The notes under the pieces are model-generated. The model was not told where the DNA came from and searched no databases. It was given only the letters and a program-made list of their open reading frames with translations. Positions 24,013-36,800 of a stretch of 64,000 bases of DNA are shown here, piece after piece. Where the stretch lies: assembly GCA_006937955.1 (NCBI GenBank), contig SSNP01000001.1:4222823-4286822 (forward strand), given 5' to 3'. Both the position numbers and the translations under genes were made by a program. Every line of letters starts with the position of its first letter. Within the stretch, counting starts at the first letter, position 1. Source of the stretch: Pachypanchax playfairii (lineage: Eukaryota; Chordata; Actinopteri; Cyprinodontiformes; Aplocheilidae).

Positions 24013-27000
24013 TTTATCAGTCTATGTTTAGTGAAACTGGTTCAGTTAGTCATTTAAGTAAATTATTGCAGTTTTTTCATAATAAAGTCACAACATGTTT
24101 TTTGCAGGTTCCAAAGGTAAAACCAACAGATATGGGTCCAAAAATGAGATTAAAGCATTGTTTTAAGTTTTTTTTACAGGATTTGTTTGGAAAGCTTCAC
24201 TAGTCGCATTCTTCCAACTCTATATATAACTATATATATAACTCTTTATATAACTTCAGTAAGTGGGTAAAAGACCTGGTTTGAAGTAAAACCCACTGTT
24301 CTACCTGTAGTATTAGTCACACATTCTGACTCTTGTTGTGAGGCACTGCAAGACTTCTGTTTATAGCATGTAGCTACATGTAAACATACATCAATGCAAC
24401 ATGAGATAATACAATATGCATTTAAAAGCAATGACTCAGACAGTTTTTCCTTTGATTTATTTAAACCTCACATTCAAACACACTCTAAATCCCCTTCACT
24501 TCCTTTGTGTTGTTGTTTTGATTTTGCTTTTTTTTTGCATGTGGAGATTTAACTGTAATATTTTCTCCAATAACAAAATTTCCAATTGCAATATTTTGAG
24601 AAGAGATATGTCAAAGTACACATAAAAACAACAGAGTGACATGTGTTAAAGACGTGCTAAAATTACACGCCATCTTCCGTTTTTTATTTTTATCATTTGA
24701 CATGACACCTTTTGACACGTCTGTGTTTGTGTGTATGTGTGAGTATGTGTGTGTTCTGGGACAAAGCATTCAGTGTTATTTCACCAAGTCTCTTTTGTTT
24801 CCATTTGACTGGAAGTTTCCAGAACTGCGTCTTGATGAATTGCATGGCCCAGTGTTGGAAGTGCAAGACACAGCAGTGTATTGCAGGTGAGTGAAGTCAT
24901 TAATATTTCCTCTGTATCAATATCACTGGTGGAATGGTGTGTGCAAAAAAAAAGGGTGTGTGCCTCAGATTGACAGGTGGATGATCTCAGTGAGAGGAGC
25001 ACCCTGGGATCAACTGCATAATCAGGGAGACAAAGGAGCACAGGAAGAGACGAAAAAACGAAGAGAGGGAGGAAAAATATCTGTGTGTGTGAAAGAGAGA
25101 GGGAGAGATAGAGGGATGCAAGAAGAAGAGAAGTACGGAATAGTAAAATTCCCAGAGGTGTGAAGGGGATGTGTGCTCACGTCTCTGTTTATTTCTCTGC
25201 ATTCTTTTGAAATGTGTGTATATACGTTTCTCTGAGTCTATATGTGTTTGCGTGCTGGTGTATGTAAACCATCATCAGCCTGTGTGTGTGTGGCAGGTGT
25301 TTGATGGGTTGCAACGGTAAATAGGTTCATTGTTAGAACAGCAAAGGTTCCACATCAGGAGACTTCCCTGGTAATTATACAGCAGCAGTCATCCCCCCGC
25401 TTACACGCTCACATCATGTTGTTGTGGTGTGTTTCTTGTGTATTGTGGTGTGTGCGTGTGTAATGTGGGTGTTTGTCTTGCTATAAAGCAGCAAATCTGT
25501 GATCTCAGGTGCCTGTGTGTAAGCTGTGGTTGACATCGCTGTTGCTCAGTAAACAGGTTTTTCTCCGGCAGTGCATGAATTAAGAGAACAGCGTATGAGC
25601 TCGTGGTCGACCGCAGGCTCAAAGCTGGAGGAGTCTGTTATAATTGACCAACTCTGCAGACAAGTTTTACTGTGTCTCCCATTGCTTTCTGTTCAGCGCG
25701 GTACTTTTCTCTGTTTTAGATCTTCCTCTCTTACGTTTGAGGATAAACAAAAGCATTACAAGCCAAAACAAGAACTCTGTGAGGCTGCTGAATTTGAAAG
25801 TGGGGTAAATCAATAAGGCTAATGGAAGCCTGTAAAGGAAAAAAACAAAATGTTGATCTTTGTTCGTTTTGCAGGAAGAGATGATTTTCTTGTCAGATTT
25901 GCCCCATCGTGAATGCACGGATTTTGCTGAAAAGGGTTCAAATTTAGGTCCAAATTTATATGAAAATAAACAGAATTATTTGTCACCTTTTACTCTGATT
26001 TCTCCTGCTGCTCAGATTGTGCAGAGATGATATTCAAATTACAAAAAAACAAAGATTAACAACGTACATATGTTCAAAATTCACTTCAGTATTTCTCTAC
26101 CAGCTTTCACCTTGAAGCCTTGTGGACTCGATGCTTCTGAATCTGTTATCCAATCAGAACCAGCATGTTTCTCACCCATATGATCTCTTAACTGGAGGCA
26201 GCTGTTTCAAACAGGATCACAACATTCAGCTTCGCTGAGAAGTTGTAACAAAACTATTTAATTTGGGTTTTCATATTTAAATTCATCGTGGTGGTTTTCA
26301 GATTTAGTTTTCGGGCTCAGTCCAAGAAAATACTGCTGATTTAATAAAACCTTTGAATTCTTTCCCTTTGTTCTGCGCATGTTCTTGTAAATGTGTTTAT
26401 ACTACAGGCTCATTTTTCAATACTGTAACATCATATTATGTAACTTAATTTCAAACCATCCCTTTAATTCATCTGATAAAATGTTTCCACATCTTCTGCA
26501 CTTAAAATCTAGATGGAAATACTTCCAAATCGTTTGCAATTTACAGCAAAGTGGTGTTATAACCCATCACCCCTTACTGCCTCAGTGTCACATGAAGCTG
26601 TGCAAACTGAATTCCTGAAAAAAATGACTCAAATTCCTCTTTCGGAAAAAACGTGTTTGTTTTTATCCCTTCCTTTAAGCAGCTTTTAAATCATATTAAT
26701 GGGAAATGATGCAAATAGACTTCAACAGGTGTTTGTTATCAGTTATCTAACAGAAAATCTAATGAGTTAACAACATAACTGTGTTTATTTAAGTTACTTT
26801 GCAACTCTACTGGGAGTTTTCAGAACTCAGAAATGATTACCAGCAAGATTACATTTGAATTTGAATAAATTTGCGCCTTTTTTCAGTAAATTCAGTCTGA
26901 GATGTTGATTTTGTTTCAGCGATGGTCGTGACGGACACGGAGAGAAAAGATACAACAAAGATTATAGGAAGTTTACAAGGATTTTATTTCATGTACACAA

Positions 27001-29380
27001 TTCACTCTGCTTGTGTTTAAAATACAGAAATTTTCAAGAAATCTATAAGTTACATTCCTTCAGTGATACGATGCAAGAGGTCCGATCTGTGTTCTGCCCG
27101 GAGGCCTTTGTGTGACACCTGCAGGTCTAATCCTTCAGATTCTTAACTTTTCAAATATCTGTCTCTGATCCTGAAACAAACGTCCTCTTTCCCAGTGATT
27201 CTAACTCAACAGAGGAAACAACAGAACACGCAGAGCGATGGGTCACTTTAAATAAGTTTCCTATAATTTCCCTTAGAATACAAGAAATAAAGCCTGGAAA
27301 ATTGGCTCATCTGACTGGACTGAACTAAAAAAGTTGAGCGGGTGGTCAGATCGTTTTACTCTTAAAGATTTTCTTTTAGCAACATCTCGGCCTCGGCTTC
27401 ATCTCACTAATTCAATGTACTGCACACATTCACACAAACACACACTCGTGCAACATATATTCAAACAGCTTTGCTTTTAAAGATTACAGAGATTACACCG
27501 GAATTACATGATCAAAGTCATTGAACCTGCATTGCCCTCCACCCCACTTGTATGTGTACATTCACTGGATTGAATAGTGAAAGAACAAGAGTGTGAGAGA
27601 GGGAGTGTGTGTGCTCTGTTCTCAGAGAGCTGCAGGTTAATCTCCCCTCAGGCTGCACTGCCGAAGTGGCGCACTCTGCTGGAGGGGACAAGAAGAGCAA
27701 AACAGGAAGACATTAATTCACAACAGGAAGGACATGTGATCAAGTTTCACACATTGTTTTTCCATATTGTAGAAAGAGTTTCATTCACAGATGAAGATCT
27801 GAATTAATAAAACAAAAAAGCTGCAAAAATTCAGTCTTTTGTGGCACGTTTAAGCAGATTTTGCTTAAAAAAATCGATCTAAACCTTAACGCATTGTTAG
27901 AATCCACCTACATACATGTATAAATGTTAGCAAGTTTGGTTAAGGCAACTTAAACTGGTCCAGTTTTAATCAATGCAAACAGTTTAACTTNNTCTGATTC
28001 CCCCTGTCACCAATTTTGTTGATAAAATGGTTTAAAAGTTAAAGTAAGAGGTGAAAAGAAAATGTTTTTTTGCCACATGAGGTTTATTAAGATGAAAGGT
28101 GTCTAATATACTCTTTTGATAAATCCATTCAGTAGCTGGTTGCAAAAAAAACACTTGTTGTTTTCAAGGACAAAAGTTTTAAAGTATTAATTTAAAAAGG
28201 GAGATAGAGGAGAAAAATCAGGCCAAGCTAAAGGGTTCATGCACCAGGCAAGCTGTTGAATTCATGTGACCATCTTATAACTCAACAGAAAACATGGAAC
28301 AACTGTCATTTCTGTGAGTCTTCGTGTCAAGAGATTATCAAAAATCAATTTAGAAGCAAAATTACATCCAAGCAAGAAGTTACACTCATGCCCGGTTTAA
28401 TGAGACGGATTCCCCAATATTTAATTTATGCACAGATGTCAGTTTTCAGACTTTCAACAAGAACTGAGAATGAATTCAACTCTCAAACATCCATTTAACT
28501 TTTGGCATTGAAACCTAAAATTCACAGGAAAGCCTGGAGCCACTTCTGAAGCAATAAGAGGCGCGTTTGTTATTTTATTCTTAACAGCAGAAAAGATCTA
28601 AATGGATCTGAAATCCTCAGACACAATGAAGCATCAGCTGTCAAAGTAAACAGCTAAACAAAATCCATACATGTTCTCAGTTATAATCTGTTGCAACTCG
28701 AATATTCACATGGTTGAAAAGCTGAAAGATCTCAGAGAGGAAGAGGAGAAAGAAGATGTGATGAAAACCATGTTGCTCTTTTCTCCCATCTGGATGGGAA
28801 ATATAGTCAAAAGACTTTTAGCTTTCGTGTGATCTTGCAGAAGCACATCAGAAACTCTTGAAAATAGAAGTTAATGAACATCGATTGATTCGCGCGCACG
28901 CACGCACACACACAAATGCAGCAGGCACACACTAATCCAACAGCTGCTGAAGTTAAGTTTTCCAGATCAATTTTACAGCTTCGGTTCTGCGCGGCTGATG
29001 GCTGTAATCGTTTATTAAAATTACTGTTAATCATTCACCGCAGAAGTCCATTAATTGATGGCTTGAACGAAAAAAAAAAAAAAAACCTTCAACCGAAAAC
29101 TCTTTAACAGCCTTGTTTTGTTTCTTTTTTCCACTTTGTCTTTTTTTTTTACAAATCAAGTTAAAGCTGCATATGGAAGGACGAGACGCCACTCTACAGT
29201 TTTTATAATAACAGATATCAAGGTCATGAATCCAGAAGGCTTGTTTATTATTGCCATGGAGGCCAAAGGATTATATGACTGTCCGTTGGTAGCAGATTGG
29301 TCTTTTCTTTAGTTTTTCCGCAGCAGATGACACGTGTCTGACCTGGATTTAACTTCTAAATTGGCTTCAGGAGTAATTAC
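24013..29380. other. Intergenic, no gene seen
   Basis: AT-rich DNA with scattered TG runs (24720-24755, 25428-25470). No coding exon could be recognised. A two-base N gap lies at 27991-27992. Confidence 0.4.
27991..27992. other. 2-base assembly gap (NN)
   Basis: Two undetermined bases. Unlike the other three gaps in the window, I find no duplicated sequence on its two sides. Confidence 0.95.
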
Positions 29381-30480
29381 AGTAAGAGCAACAATTAAAG
29401 ACGCTAATTGAGAACACAAACCGACAGTGATACCCGGTGGCTGCAGCAGGTAACCGGGGGGTGATTCTTGCCCTCAACACCCATTGCAGACAGCTAATGT
29501 ATTTTGTCATATTTTTATGTTATGTAAAGTAAGGAATAACAATAATCCGAGTGTTTAACTCGTATATGTCTTTTTCTCGCTGATCATCAATTTAACAGCG
29601 ACCACCTGTTTCTTTCTCGGCTCTCCTCGCCTCAAACTTCACCAAGAGAAATTAATTTGCTCCAAATCTTGAAGGCTTTAACAAGCCAGTGACAGCCAAC
29701 CCCGCCCCCACCCCTCCTCAAAAGTAAATCCCTACAATTAGCAGATCCATATTAGCATATTAACCTGTGCTTCCTTCCCAGGCGCATCCTTAATGTAGGT
29801 CAGACACCGTTTTCTTAATTACTTTTGCTGCTGATGGAGGACAAACATGTTCCGGGCCGTTTGTTTTGCTACTGTCATTGTGTCAGACGTTATTTTGGCT
29901 AGAAAGGTGCAGACTGCCACAGTGAGGCTGCAGCACCGATTTAACGGACGCTGATGGCCATATGAGGCCGGTGTCTGACCGGGGACTTGATTAAAATTCA
30001 AAACAGACTTGTAAACAAGGCCAACACATGTGAGCACTGACTGGAAGCAGACACCGTGGTTTTTGATGTTGTGCTCAACCTCTGACAGCAGACTGATTAA
30101 AAACATGCAATATTTTCATTTGATTGTTAGAAAAGATGGTTTTATAAGTGACCTGCAAAACAAGAAATTTGATTCCAGGCCTTTTAAAGGCAGCGAGGAT
30201 CCAACCAACCTTTAAACGGATCTTAAATTGTTACAATCTGACACAAAGTTGTCTTAAATCCTGGCCTACAAGGGGATTACACGGCAGTAATAGCCTAGAT
30301 TAAATGACTGCAGGCGATGTAATCTATTATGGATAACTTGTGGCTCAGTATTAAACCATTTAAACCAATCAGGTCTGCTCAACATGATCTCATGGTACTT
30401 CTCGACTGTAATTGATGTGTATTTTAGTCTTTTGGTGGGTCATTTTACACGTTTTGAACACGGTTTGTTCTACAAGACAT
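29380..30480. promoter_or_regulatory. Candidate conserved non-coding cluster upstream of tfap2d
   Basis: A roughly 1.1-kb repeat-poor stretch of balanced composition 3-4 kb before tfap2d. It contains many developmental binding-site-like words: 'attacagtaagagcaac', 'cagctaatgtattttgtc', 'tattagcatattaacc', 'ggggattacacggcagtaat', 'gatgtaatctattatgg' and 'gactgtaattgatgtg'. No open frame has coding character. It lies where distal or proximal enhancers of an AP-2 gene would be expected. Regulatory function is inferred only from composition and position. Confidence 0.35.
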
Positions 30481-30759
30481 TGTCATGATTGTCATGTTTT
30501 GTGAGATGACGCTAACAGATTGGGGGATAAAATTAATTGGTGATCAGTGGGTCTCATCAGGAGACCTTTTACTGAAATTTTGCTTTTACATTTTGGGAAT
30601 TTGTGAAAATGTTGAAACTTAGGCTATATTGGTAAACTTTCTGAACATTCCGTTTCAGAGGATACCACGCATCTTCAATGCAACATGCAACAAAAATCCT
30701 GTGATCGTCCTCCTCACCATGTAGTTTTATTACCTCAGTATATCGAGGGGACCCTCACC

Positions 30760-31010
30760 CCCCACCTTCCCCTGCATAGAGCAACGGTCCATCCAGTAAA
30801 CCTCAGGGCCGATCTAAATCCTCGCCTGTAGGCTGCGGGGGTCTTCGGGCCTTTCCCTGCCTCGTCGGGCGGCAGATGGACTGGCTCCTGTCCGGGGATC
30901 AGTGCGCATCTGCTGCAGCGCGCTCATCAGCCCCCGGTGCAGCGGGGCCAGTCGTCGGAGTTAAGCCCTGTCAGGTGCAACTGGTGCCTCGGGTCTGTGG
31001 AAACCTGACA
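30760..31010. other. GC-rich island upstream of tfap2d
   Basis: About 250 bp of GC-rich, CpG-containing sequence ('gggggtcttcgggcc', 'gcgctcatcagcccccgg') in an AT-rich setting, about 2.5 kb before the tfap2d start. It could be a CpG island, an alternative promoter or a non-coding exon. No open frame is convincing. Confidence 0.35.
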
Positions 31011-31858
31011 GAGAAAATTCAGACTTATGGGCTCAGTCATCTGATAAAATAATTTTAAAAAAGCATCAGGATTTAAATATTTTCACTCTCCCTTAAACAC
31101 ATGAAACTTTGATGTGGATAGAAGTAAACTGTTGAAACCTCATTTGGCACATCTTGAAAATAAAATCAGACATCTTGTCACCCTGCTTGTATTTTATAAT
31201 TCCATTCGGAACAGTGTTTCTTAATGTTTATGTCTAACATGGAACTAAAGAAGCTGAAGATTTGGATCATATGATCACATTTACAATCACTTGAGGCGCC
31301 AATTGACACCAAAGGGTTTTTTTTTTGCTCTCCATTTCTCTTTGCCTAGTGGCCTTCCCATTCATCCCTCCTCCTCCTCCCTTTTTCCTTCTCCCCTCCC
31401 TCTTCCCTCCCATTCTCTTTCGTTTTTTAATACCTGGCGTGCGACAGCCGGCCTTCACCGGTCTGGTCGCGAGGAGGTTTCACGTCGAGCCTCGAGGCAA
31501 AACAATCGGTAGCCTATCGGTTAATTAAAATATAAAAGGCCTTGAGAACTTTTTAAAGAGGTAATTTAAGGCGGCCCCTGAACCGCCCGTGTCTCCACCA
31601 GGGCCGTTTGAGCTCCCAGTGAGGACGTTTTCCAGATTAGAATGCAAGAAAATGGGATAAATAGTCTTCTTGATCAGGAAAAAGGAAATGATGCTTTAGT
31701 AGAATCGTTCATCTTATTTGGGGGATATTTTTTATGTGACCTGTGGTGAAGAAGAAAGAATCGTTTCAATGGAAAGTGGAACCACATGAATAAAAATCAG
31801 CGAAAGACTAATAAAAACATGAAAGTCTCATATCTACAGAAATTGAGTATTTCCACAA

Positions 31859-31859
31859 A

Positions 31860-31898
<39 letters not shown>
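31859..31898. repeat. (ATT)n microsatellite
   Basis: About 13 ATT units. Confidence 0.95.
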
Positions 31899-32819
31899 CG
31901 TTACTGACTGGGACTGAGATTAGGACGGGCGCAGTAACAGATGGGAAGGAAAAGAGTTGCTTAATTAAAGAGCAGAGTCAATCTCCGCGTCTCGGCGTCA
32001 GCACGGTCACAGTCTGCACTTTAATAATGTCAGGGAGTCGCTTTGGTTGCAGTTACAGCTGAGCAGTAAAGAAAAAGACATCCAAAACAAGACTGATTAG
32101 GGCTTATCTCTACTCCAAGTTCTAGTTCTAACTCCCCCCGCCCGCCCCCCGCCCTCCCTCTGGCTCTGTGCTGGCTTGGGTTTGAATGGCAGGAAATCAG
32201 ACAGACAGTAGAATAACTCTCCTCTCCTCACTGAGTTTCTTCCCTCTTCTTTATTTCCATTTGCTCCTCTCAAGACTCAGACCACAAACTTTGGCTTCTC
32301 TGTTTACATTCTGTATTTACATAGTTACCCAGGAGGCCTAAAGCAGCAGCTCGATGCACGTTTCTTTATGTTTATTATTCTACATTTGAATCCGGCTCAA
32401 ATTTGACGCTGTAAATCTTTTTTTTAATCATTGTTATTATTTGTTTATTTATTATATTCTTATAAAGATTCGACTTGTGTCAGATGATGTACATATTTCA
32501 TTTTTAATATAGCATTTTTCCAATTAAAACAAACACGCTTTTAAAATAAATGTAAAAAAAAAAAAAAACCCTCCCCTGTCGTCAGTTTCTGCTGCTCCAT
32601 CACGGCTCCTTTCAGCTGGGCAGGACCACCCCGAGGCGCGCGCTCAGGTGAGTTACAGCACGAGGAAAAGGGCAGATATATGTATGAATGGATTCTGAGG
32701 TTGAAAGAAAAAATTAAAAGAACAATAATGACGCCAAAACCTTGCACGTGCAATGCTGATAACCGATAAGAAAATTCAGTTATTCACAAAGAAAACACAC
32801 ATGCTGGCCCCCTCCCCCG

Positions 32820-32820
32820 A

Positions 32821-32880
<60 letters not shown>

Positions 32881-32881
32881 G
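32820..32881. repeat. (AAAG)n microsatellite
   Basis: About 15 uninterrupted GAAA/AAAG units. Confidence 0.95.
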
Positions 32882-33316
32882 CAAACTTGCATCAAAAGCA
32901 GTTTTTTTTAAAGAAACAAGAGTAAAACAATACAAAAGGAAGAAATATATTGATCGACATATTTAAAAGTAGCTAATTGGGTTTTGTTTGTTCGTTTTTT
33001 GCACATAATAAATAAATCAGTTTAAAAAGAATTACTGTGTCAGCACGAGTAAATGATTTTAGAATCAGTGTTAAAATGTTTAATCGAATATTTTCTATCC
33101 AATCAAAATAATCAAATTTGAAAAAAATAATGAGGCTAAATGTGATTTTCTTTTGTCTCGTAACAAATGATATGAAATAAAAAGTGTCCGAAAAGCAGCA
33201 GTGATGAAAATGGATTTACAGACATGCAAAGAAGCATCAAAATTAAACTCCCTTATCGAGGATCTTTAAAATAATAATAAATCACAAAAGAATTATTTCT
33301 CAATCTGTTGAAAACG

Positions 33317-33324
33317 TATAAATA
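33317..33324 (+). promoter_or_regulatory. tfap2d: TATA-like box upstream of tfap2d
   Basis: TATAAATA fits the TATA consensus and lies about 500 bp before the tfap2d start codon, which would place transcription initiation near 33345-33350. It falls exactly where the duplicated block begins, so the second copy retains only its last six bases (TAAATA). The inference is from motif and position only. Confidence 0.35.
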
Positions 33325-33383
33325 AGCTTTCCGAATCCAACTTACATTTCCGTTGAAAATCCGTTCATTTTCTGTTAAACACG

Positions 33384-33794
33384 ATGAAACCGAGCTGCAG
33401 ACCTCGTGAAAATACAAACGAGTCAAAAAGGAAAATGTCCAGAAAAAGTGTAGAAAACGTTGAAAGAAGCTCTCGGTTCCTGATTAAGGCGAAGATACAA
33501 TATTTATTCCTTGTCTCCTGGGATGCTCCGCTCCGTCTATTGTCCTCCCATTCCTCAGTGCTGATGCTTAATTTTCAAAACTTCTATATTACCAAGGGAC
33601 CTACGACATCAGCCGAGAAATACCCTGCAAGTACAAAATCCGTGAGCCAGCCCCGTCCGTGCAGAGGGGAGACGCTCGCGTTCCACCAGCTTTCCACCGA
33701 GGGGGGACTTTTCCATCTCTTTCGCTTTTTGAGGATTTTAAGGCACTTTTTTATTGTTCTTACTATTATTCGATCGAGCCAGAGAGGAAAGTAA
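33384..33794 (+). other. Upstream ORF in tfap2d 5' leader (136 codons)
   Basis: Begins MKPSCRPRENTNESKRKMSR and ends 32 nt before the tfap2d ATG, in a different frame. If the TATA-like box at 33317 is used, it lies wholly in the 5' UTR and could lower translation of the main frame. The product looks like no known family. The same frame recurs at 35337-35747 in the duplicated block. Confidence 0.3.
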
Positions 33795-33826
33795 AACATA
33801 TTACGGGTTACTTTGGAGAAAGCACA

Positions 33827-33865
33827 ATGTCAGCAACCTTCCCCGGACTTGTCCACGACGCAGAG
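33827..33865 (+). CDS. tfap2d: tfap2d coding exon 1 (copy 1)
   Basis: Encodes MSATFPGLVHDAE and then donor GTGGGT, phase 0. I chose this ATG because it matches the conserved family start. An in-frame ATG at 33659 would add 56 residues (MQRGDARVPPAFHRGG...) with no family similarity. Confidence 0.93.
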
Positions 33866-36800
33866 GTGGGTTCATTTATTTACTTAATAGCCTTTAATTT
33901 ATGAATTTGTATATAAAATGTGCAGCGAAAAAACTGGTTGGATTAAACTGGAGGTAGAATTCTCTTATACAAGCTGTAAAAAATGAATCATGTCCTTCTG
34001 CGTGGCGTGGATAATACAATTAAAATGCGAGAACGGAGAAATGAGTCGTGCTGCTTTCATTCCTCGATAAAAAACGAAGGTTTTTATATTAGTGTGTGGA
34101 GGGAAATGTGGCTCTTTGAGAGCTGGTAAGTGTGTGATTAGAACATTTCAGGGCGGAACTCTTTCCGCTGTGTCTCACTCTGCTCACCTCTCATCCTTCC
34201 CGAGCATCAGGGCAGTGAATTTGCCAACAGCTCGGTAATAATAATAATATATAACAGCACGCTGTTAAAACGCTGTTCGGAGAGTGACAGGCATGCCAAA
34301 GGGAGGAAAAAAATACCTATTGCTCCTGTTGCAGCGTGTTCGTTCCCCTCCCAGGCGCGTGGAAATGACATCTCCTTCAGGTGGTTTAAAGTGAGGAGGG
34401 AAAAAAACGCTTTGAGTGTGTGAGTTGTGTTTTTTGAGTGTGTTTGGGAGGCAGAGAGGAGACACTGGCTGATGCTAAATGACACTGCTCATATATTTTC
34501 CTGTCTCTTTATTATCTTCTAGATACGTCACGACGGTTCAAACAGCTACCGGCTCATGCAGCTCGGCTGTCTGGAGTCGGTGGCCAACTCCTCGGTCGCC
34601 TACTCCTCCTCCTCACCGCTCACGTACCCTGCGCCGGCGGGGACGGAGTTCGCCTCGCCCTACTTCTCAGCTAACCACCAGTACACGCCCCTGCACCATC
34701 AGTCCTTCCACTACGAGTTCCAGCACTCGCACCCGGCCGTGGCCCCGGAGGCCTACGGGCTGAACTCGCTGCATTCGGGTCAGTACTACCAGCAGATCCA
34801 CCACGGAGAACCGGCCGACTTCATCAACCTGCACAATGCGCGCTCGGCCCTCAAGTCCTCGTGCCTGGACGAGCAGCAACGGCGCGAGCTGGGCTGTCTC
34901 GACGCTTACCGGCGCCATGACTTGTCGCTGATGACGTCACACGGCTCTCAAGCCTACGGCGTCGGTATGCACCACCCGGACCAGAGGCTGCTGCCCGCCG
35001 CCGGCCTGGGCCTCCCTCCGCCCGCGGCAGACGACCTACAGGTACCAGCGACCTCCGTCTCTCTTATTCCCGCTCTTTGTGCGCATTTCTTCCCTCTTCT
35101 GCGGCTTCTCGCATCTCCTACATTAAGTCTGCACAATAATCAGATACAGGCTCGGATATGCTGGATAGAAAGGAAAGAAAATCCTTGCTGTCAAAGACCT
35201 AGTGGCCCAGTATCCCTGCCCCACTGGCCTACTATTGAAAATCTTCACCACCCCCACCCCCNNNNNNNNNNTAAATAAGCTTTCCGAATCCAACTTACAT
35301 TTCCGTTGAAAATCCGTTCATTTTCTGTTAAACACGATGAAACCGAGCTGCAGACCTCGTGAAAATACAAACGAGTCAAAAAGGAAAATGTCCAGAAAAA
35401 GTGTAGAAAACGTTGAAAGAAGCTCTCGGTTCCTGATTAAGGCGAAGATACAATATTTATTCCTTGTCTCCTGGGATGCTCCGCTCCGTCTATTGTCCTC
35501 CCATTCCTCAGTGCTGATGCTTAATTTTCAAAACTTCTATATTACCAAGGGACCTACGACATCAGCCGAGAAATACCCTGCAAGTACAAAATCCGTGAGC
35601 CAGCCCCGTCCGTGCAGAGGGGAGACGCTCGCGTTCCACCAGCTTTCCACCGAGGGGGGACTTTTCCATCTCTTTCGCTTTTTGAGGATTTTAAGGCACT
35701 TTTTTATTGTTCTTACTATTATTCGATCGAGCCAGAGAGGAAAGTAAAACATATTACGGGTTACTTTGGAGAAAGCACAATGTCAGCAACCTTCCCCGGA
35801 CTTGTCCACGACGCAGAGGTGGGTTCATTTATTTACTTAATAGCCTTTAATTTATGAATTTGTATATAAAATGTGCAGCGAAAAAACTGGTTGGATTAAA
35901 CTGGAGGTAGAATTCTCTTATACAAGCTGTAAAAAATGAATCATGTCCTTCTGCGTGGCGTGGATAATACAATTAAAATGCGAGAACGGAGAAATGAGTC
36001 GTGCTGCTTTCATTCCTCGATAAAAAACGAAGGTTTTTATATTAGTGTGTGGAGGGAAATGTGGCTCTTTGAGAGCTGGTAAGTGTGTGATTAGAACATT
36101 TCAGGGCGGAACTCTTTCCGCTGTGTCTCACTCTGCTCACCTCTCATCCTTCCCGAGCATCAGGGCAGTGAATTTGCCAACAGCTCGGTAATAATAATAA
36201 TATATAACAGCACGCTGTTAAAACGCTGTTCGGAGAGTGACAGGCATGCCAAAGGGAGGAAAAAAATACCTATTGCTCCTGTTGCAGCGTGTTCGTTCCC
36301 CTCCCAGGCGCGTGGAAATGACATCTCCTTCAGGTGGTTTAAAGTGAGGAGGGAAAAAAACGCTTTGAGTGTGTGAGTTGTGTTTTTTGAGTGTGTTTGG
36401 GAGGCAGAGAGGAGACACTGGCTGATGCTAAATGACACTGCTCATATATTTTCCTGTCTCTTTATTATCTTCTAGATACGTCACGACGGTTCAAACAGCT
36501 ACCGGCTCATGCAGCTCGGCTGTCTGGAGTCGGTGGCCAACTCCTCGGTCGCCTACTCCTCCTCCTCACCGCTCACGTACCCTGCGCCGGCGGGGACGGA
36601 GTTCGCCTCGCCCTACTTCTCAGCTAACCACCAGTACACGCCCCTGCACCATCAGTCCTTCCACTACGAGTTCCAGCACTCGCACCCGGCCGTGGCCCCG
36701 GAGGCCTACGGGCTGAACTCGCTGCATTCGGGTCAGTACTACCAGCAGATCCACCACGGAGAACCGGCCGACTTCATCAACCTGCACAATGCGCGCTCGG

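Larger units (their letters stand above)
33319..35261. repeat. Duplicated block, copy 1 (tfap2d exons 1-2)
   Basis: Repeated at 35272-37214 (offset 1953) with no difference that I found, including introns and UTR. It ends at a run of ten Ns. Complete identity in introns, together with a placeholder gap at the junction, points to two contigs that overlap at their ends and were not merged. Confidence 0.95.

Noticed and set aside
23940..24203. Frame with repeated Met-Asp-Gly-Trp
   Set aside because: Translation of an ATGG microsatellite.
24636..24894. Possible exon ending GTATTGCAG followed by GTGAGT
   Set aside because: Isolated donor-like site. No acceptor, partner exon or recognisable protein.
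31267..31528. Opposing short frames at a GA/CT-rich stretch
   Set aside because: Low-complexity Lys/Arg/Gly or Pro/Ser composition, no domain.
1..33300. CRISPR arrays, bacterial operons, tRNA or rRNA genes
   Set aside because: None seen. The sequence is vertebrate nuclear DNA and the repeats are microsatellites and transposons.
34667..34918. Minus-strand open frames opposite tfap2d exon 2 and tfap2b exon 2
   Set aside because: Compositional shadows of GC-rich coding exons, with no family similarity.
34556..35278. 240-codon single-exon reading through tfap2d exon 2 into Ns
   Set aside because: It runs past a clear GTACCA donor into intron sequence. Only 34523-35041 is exon.
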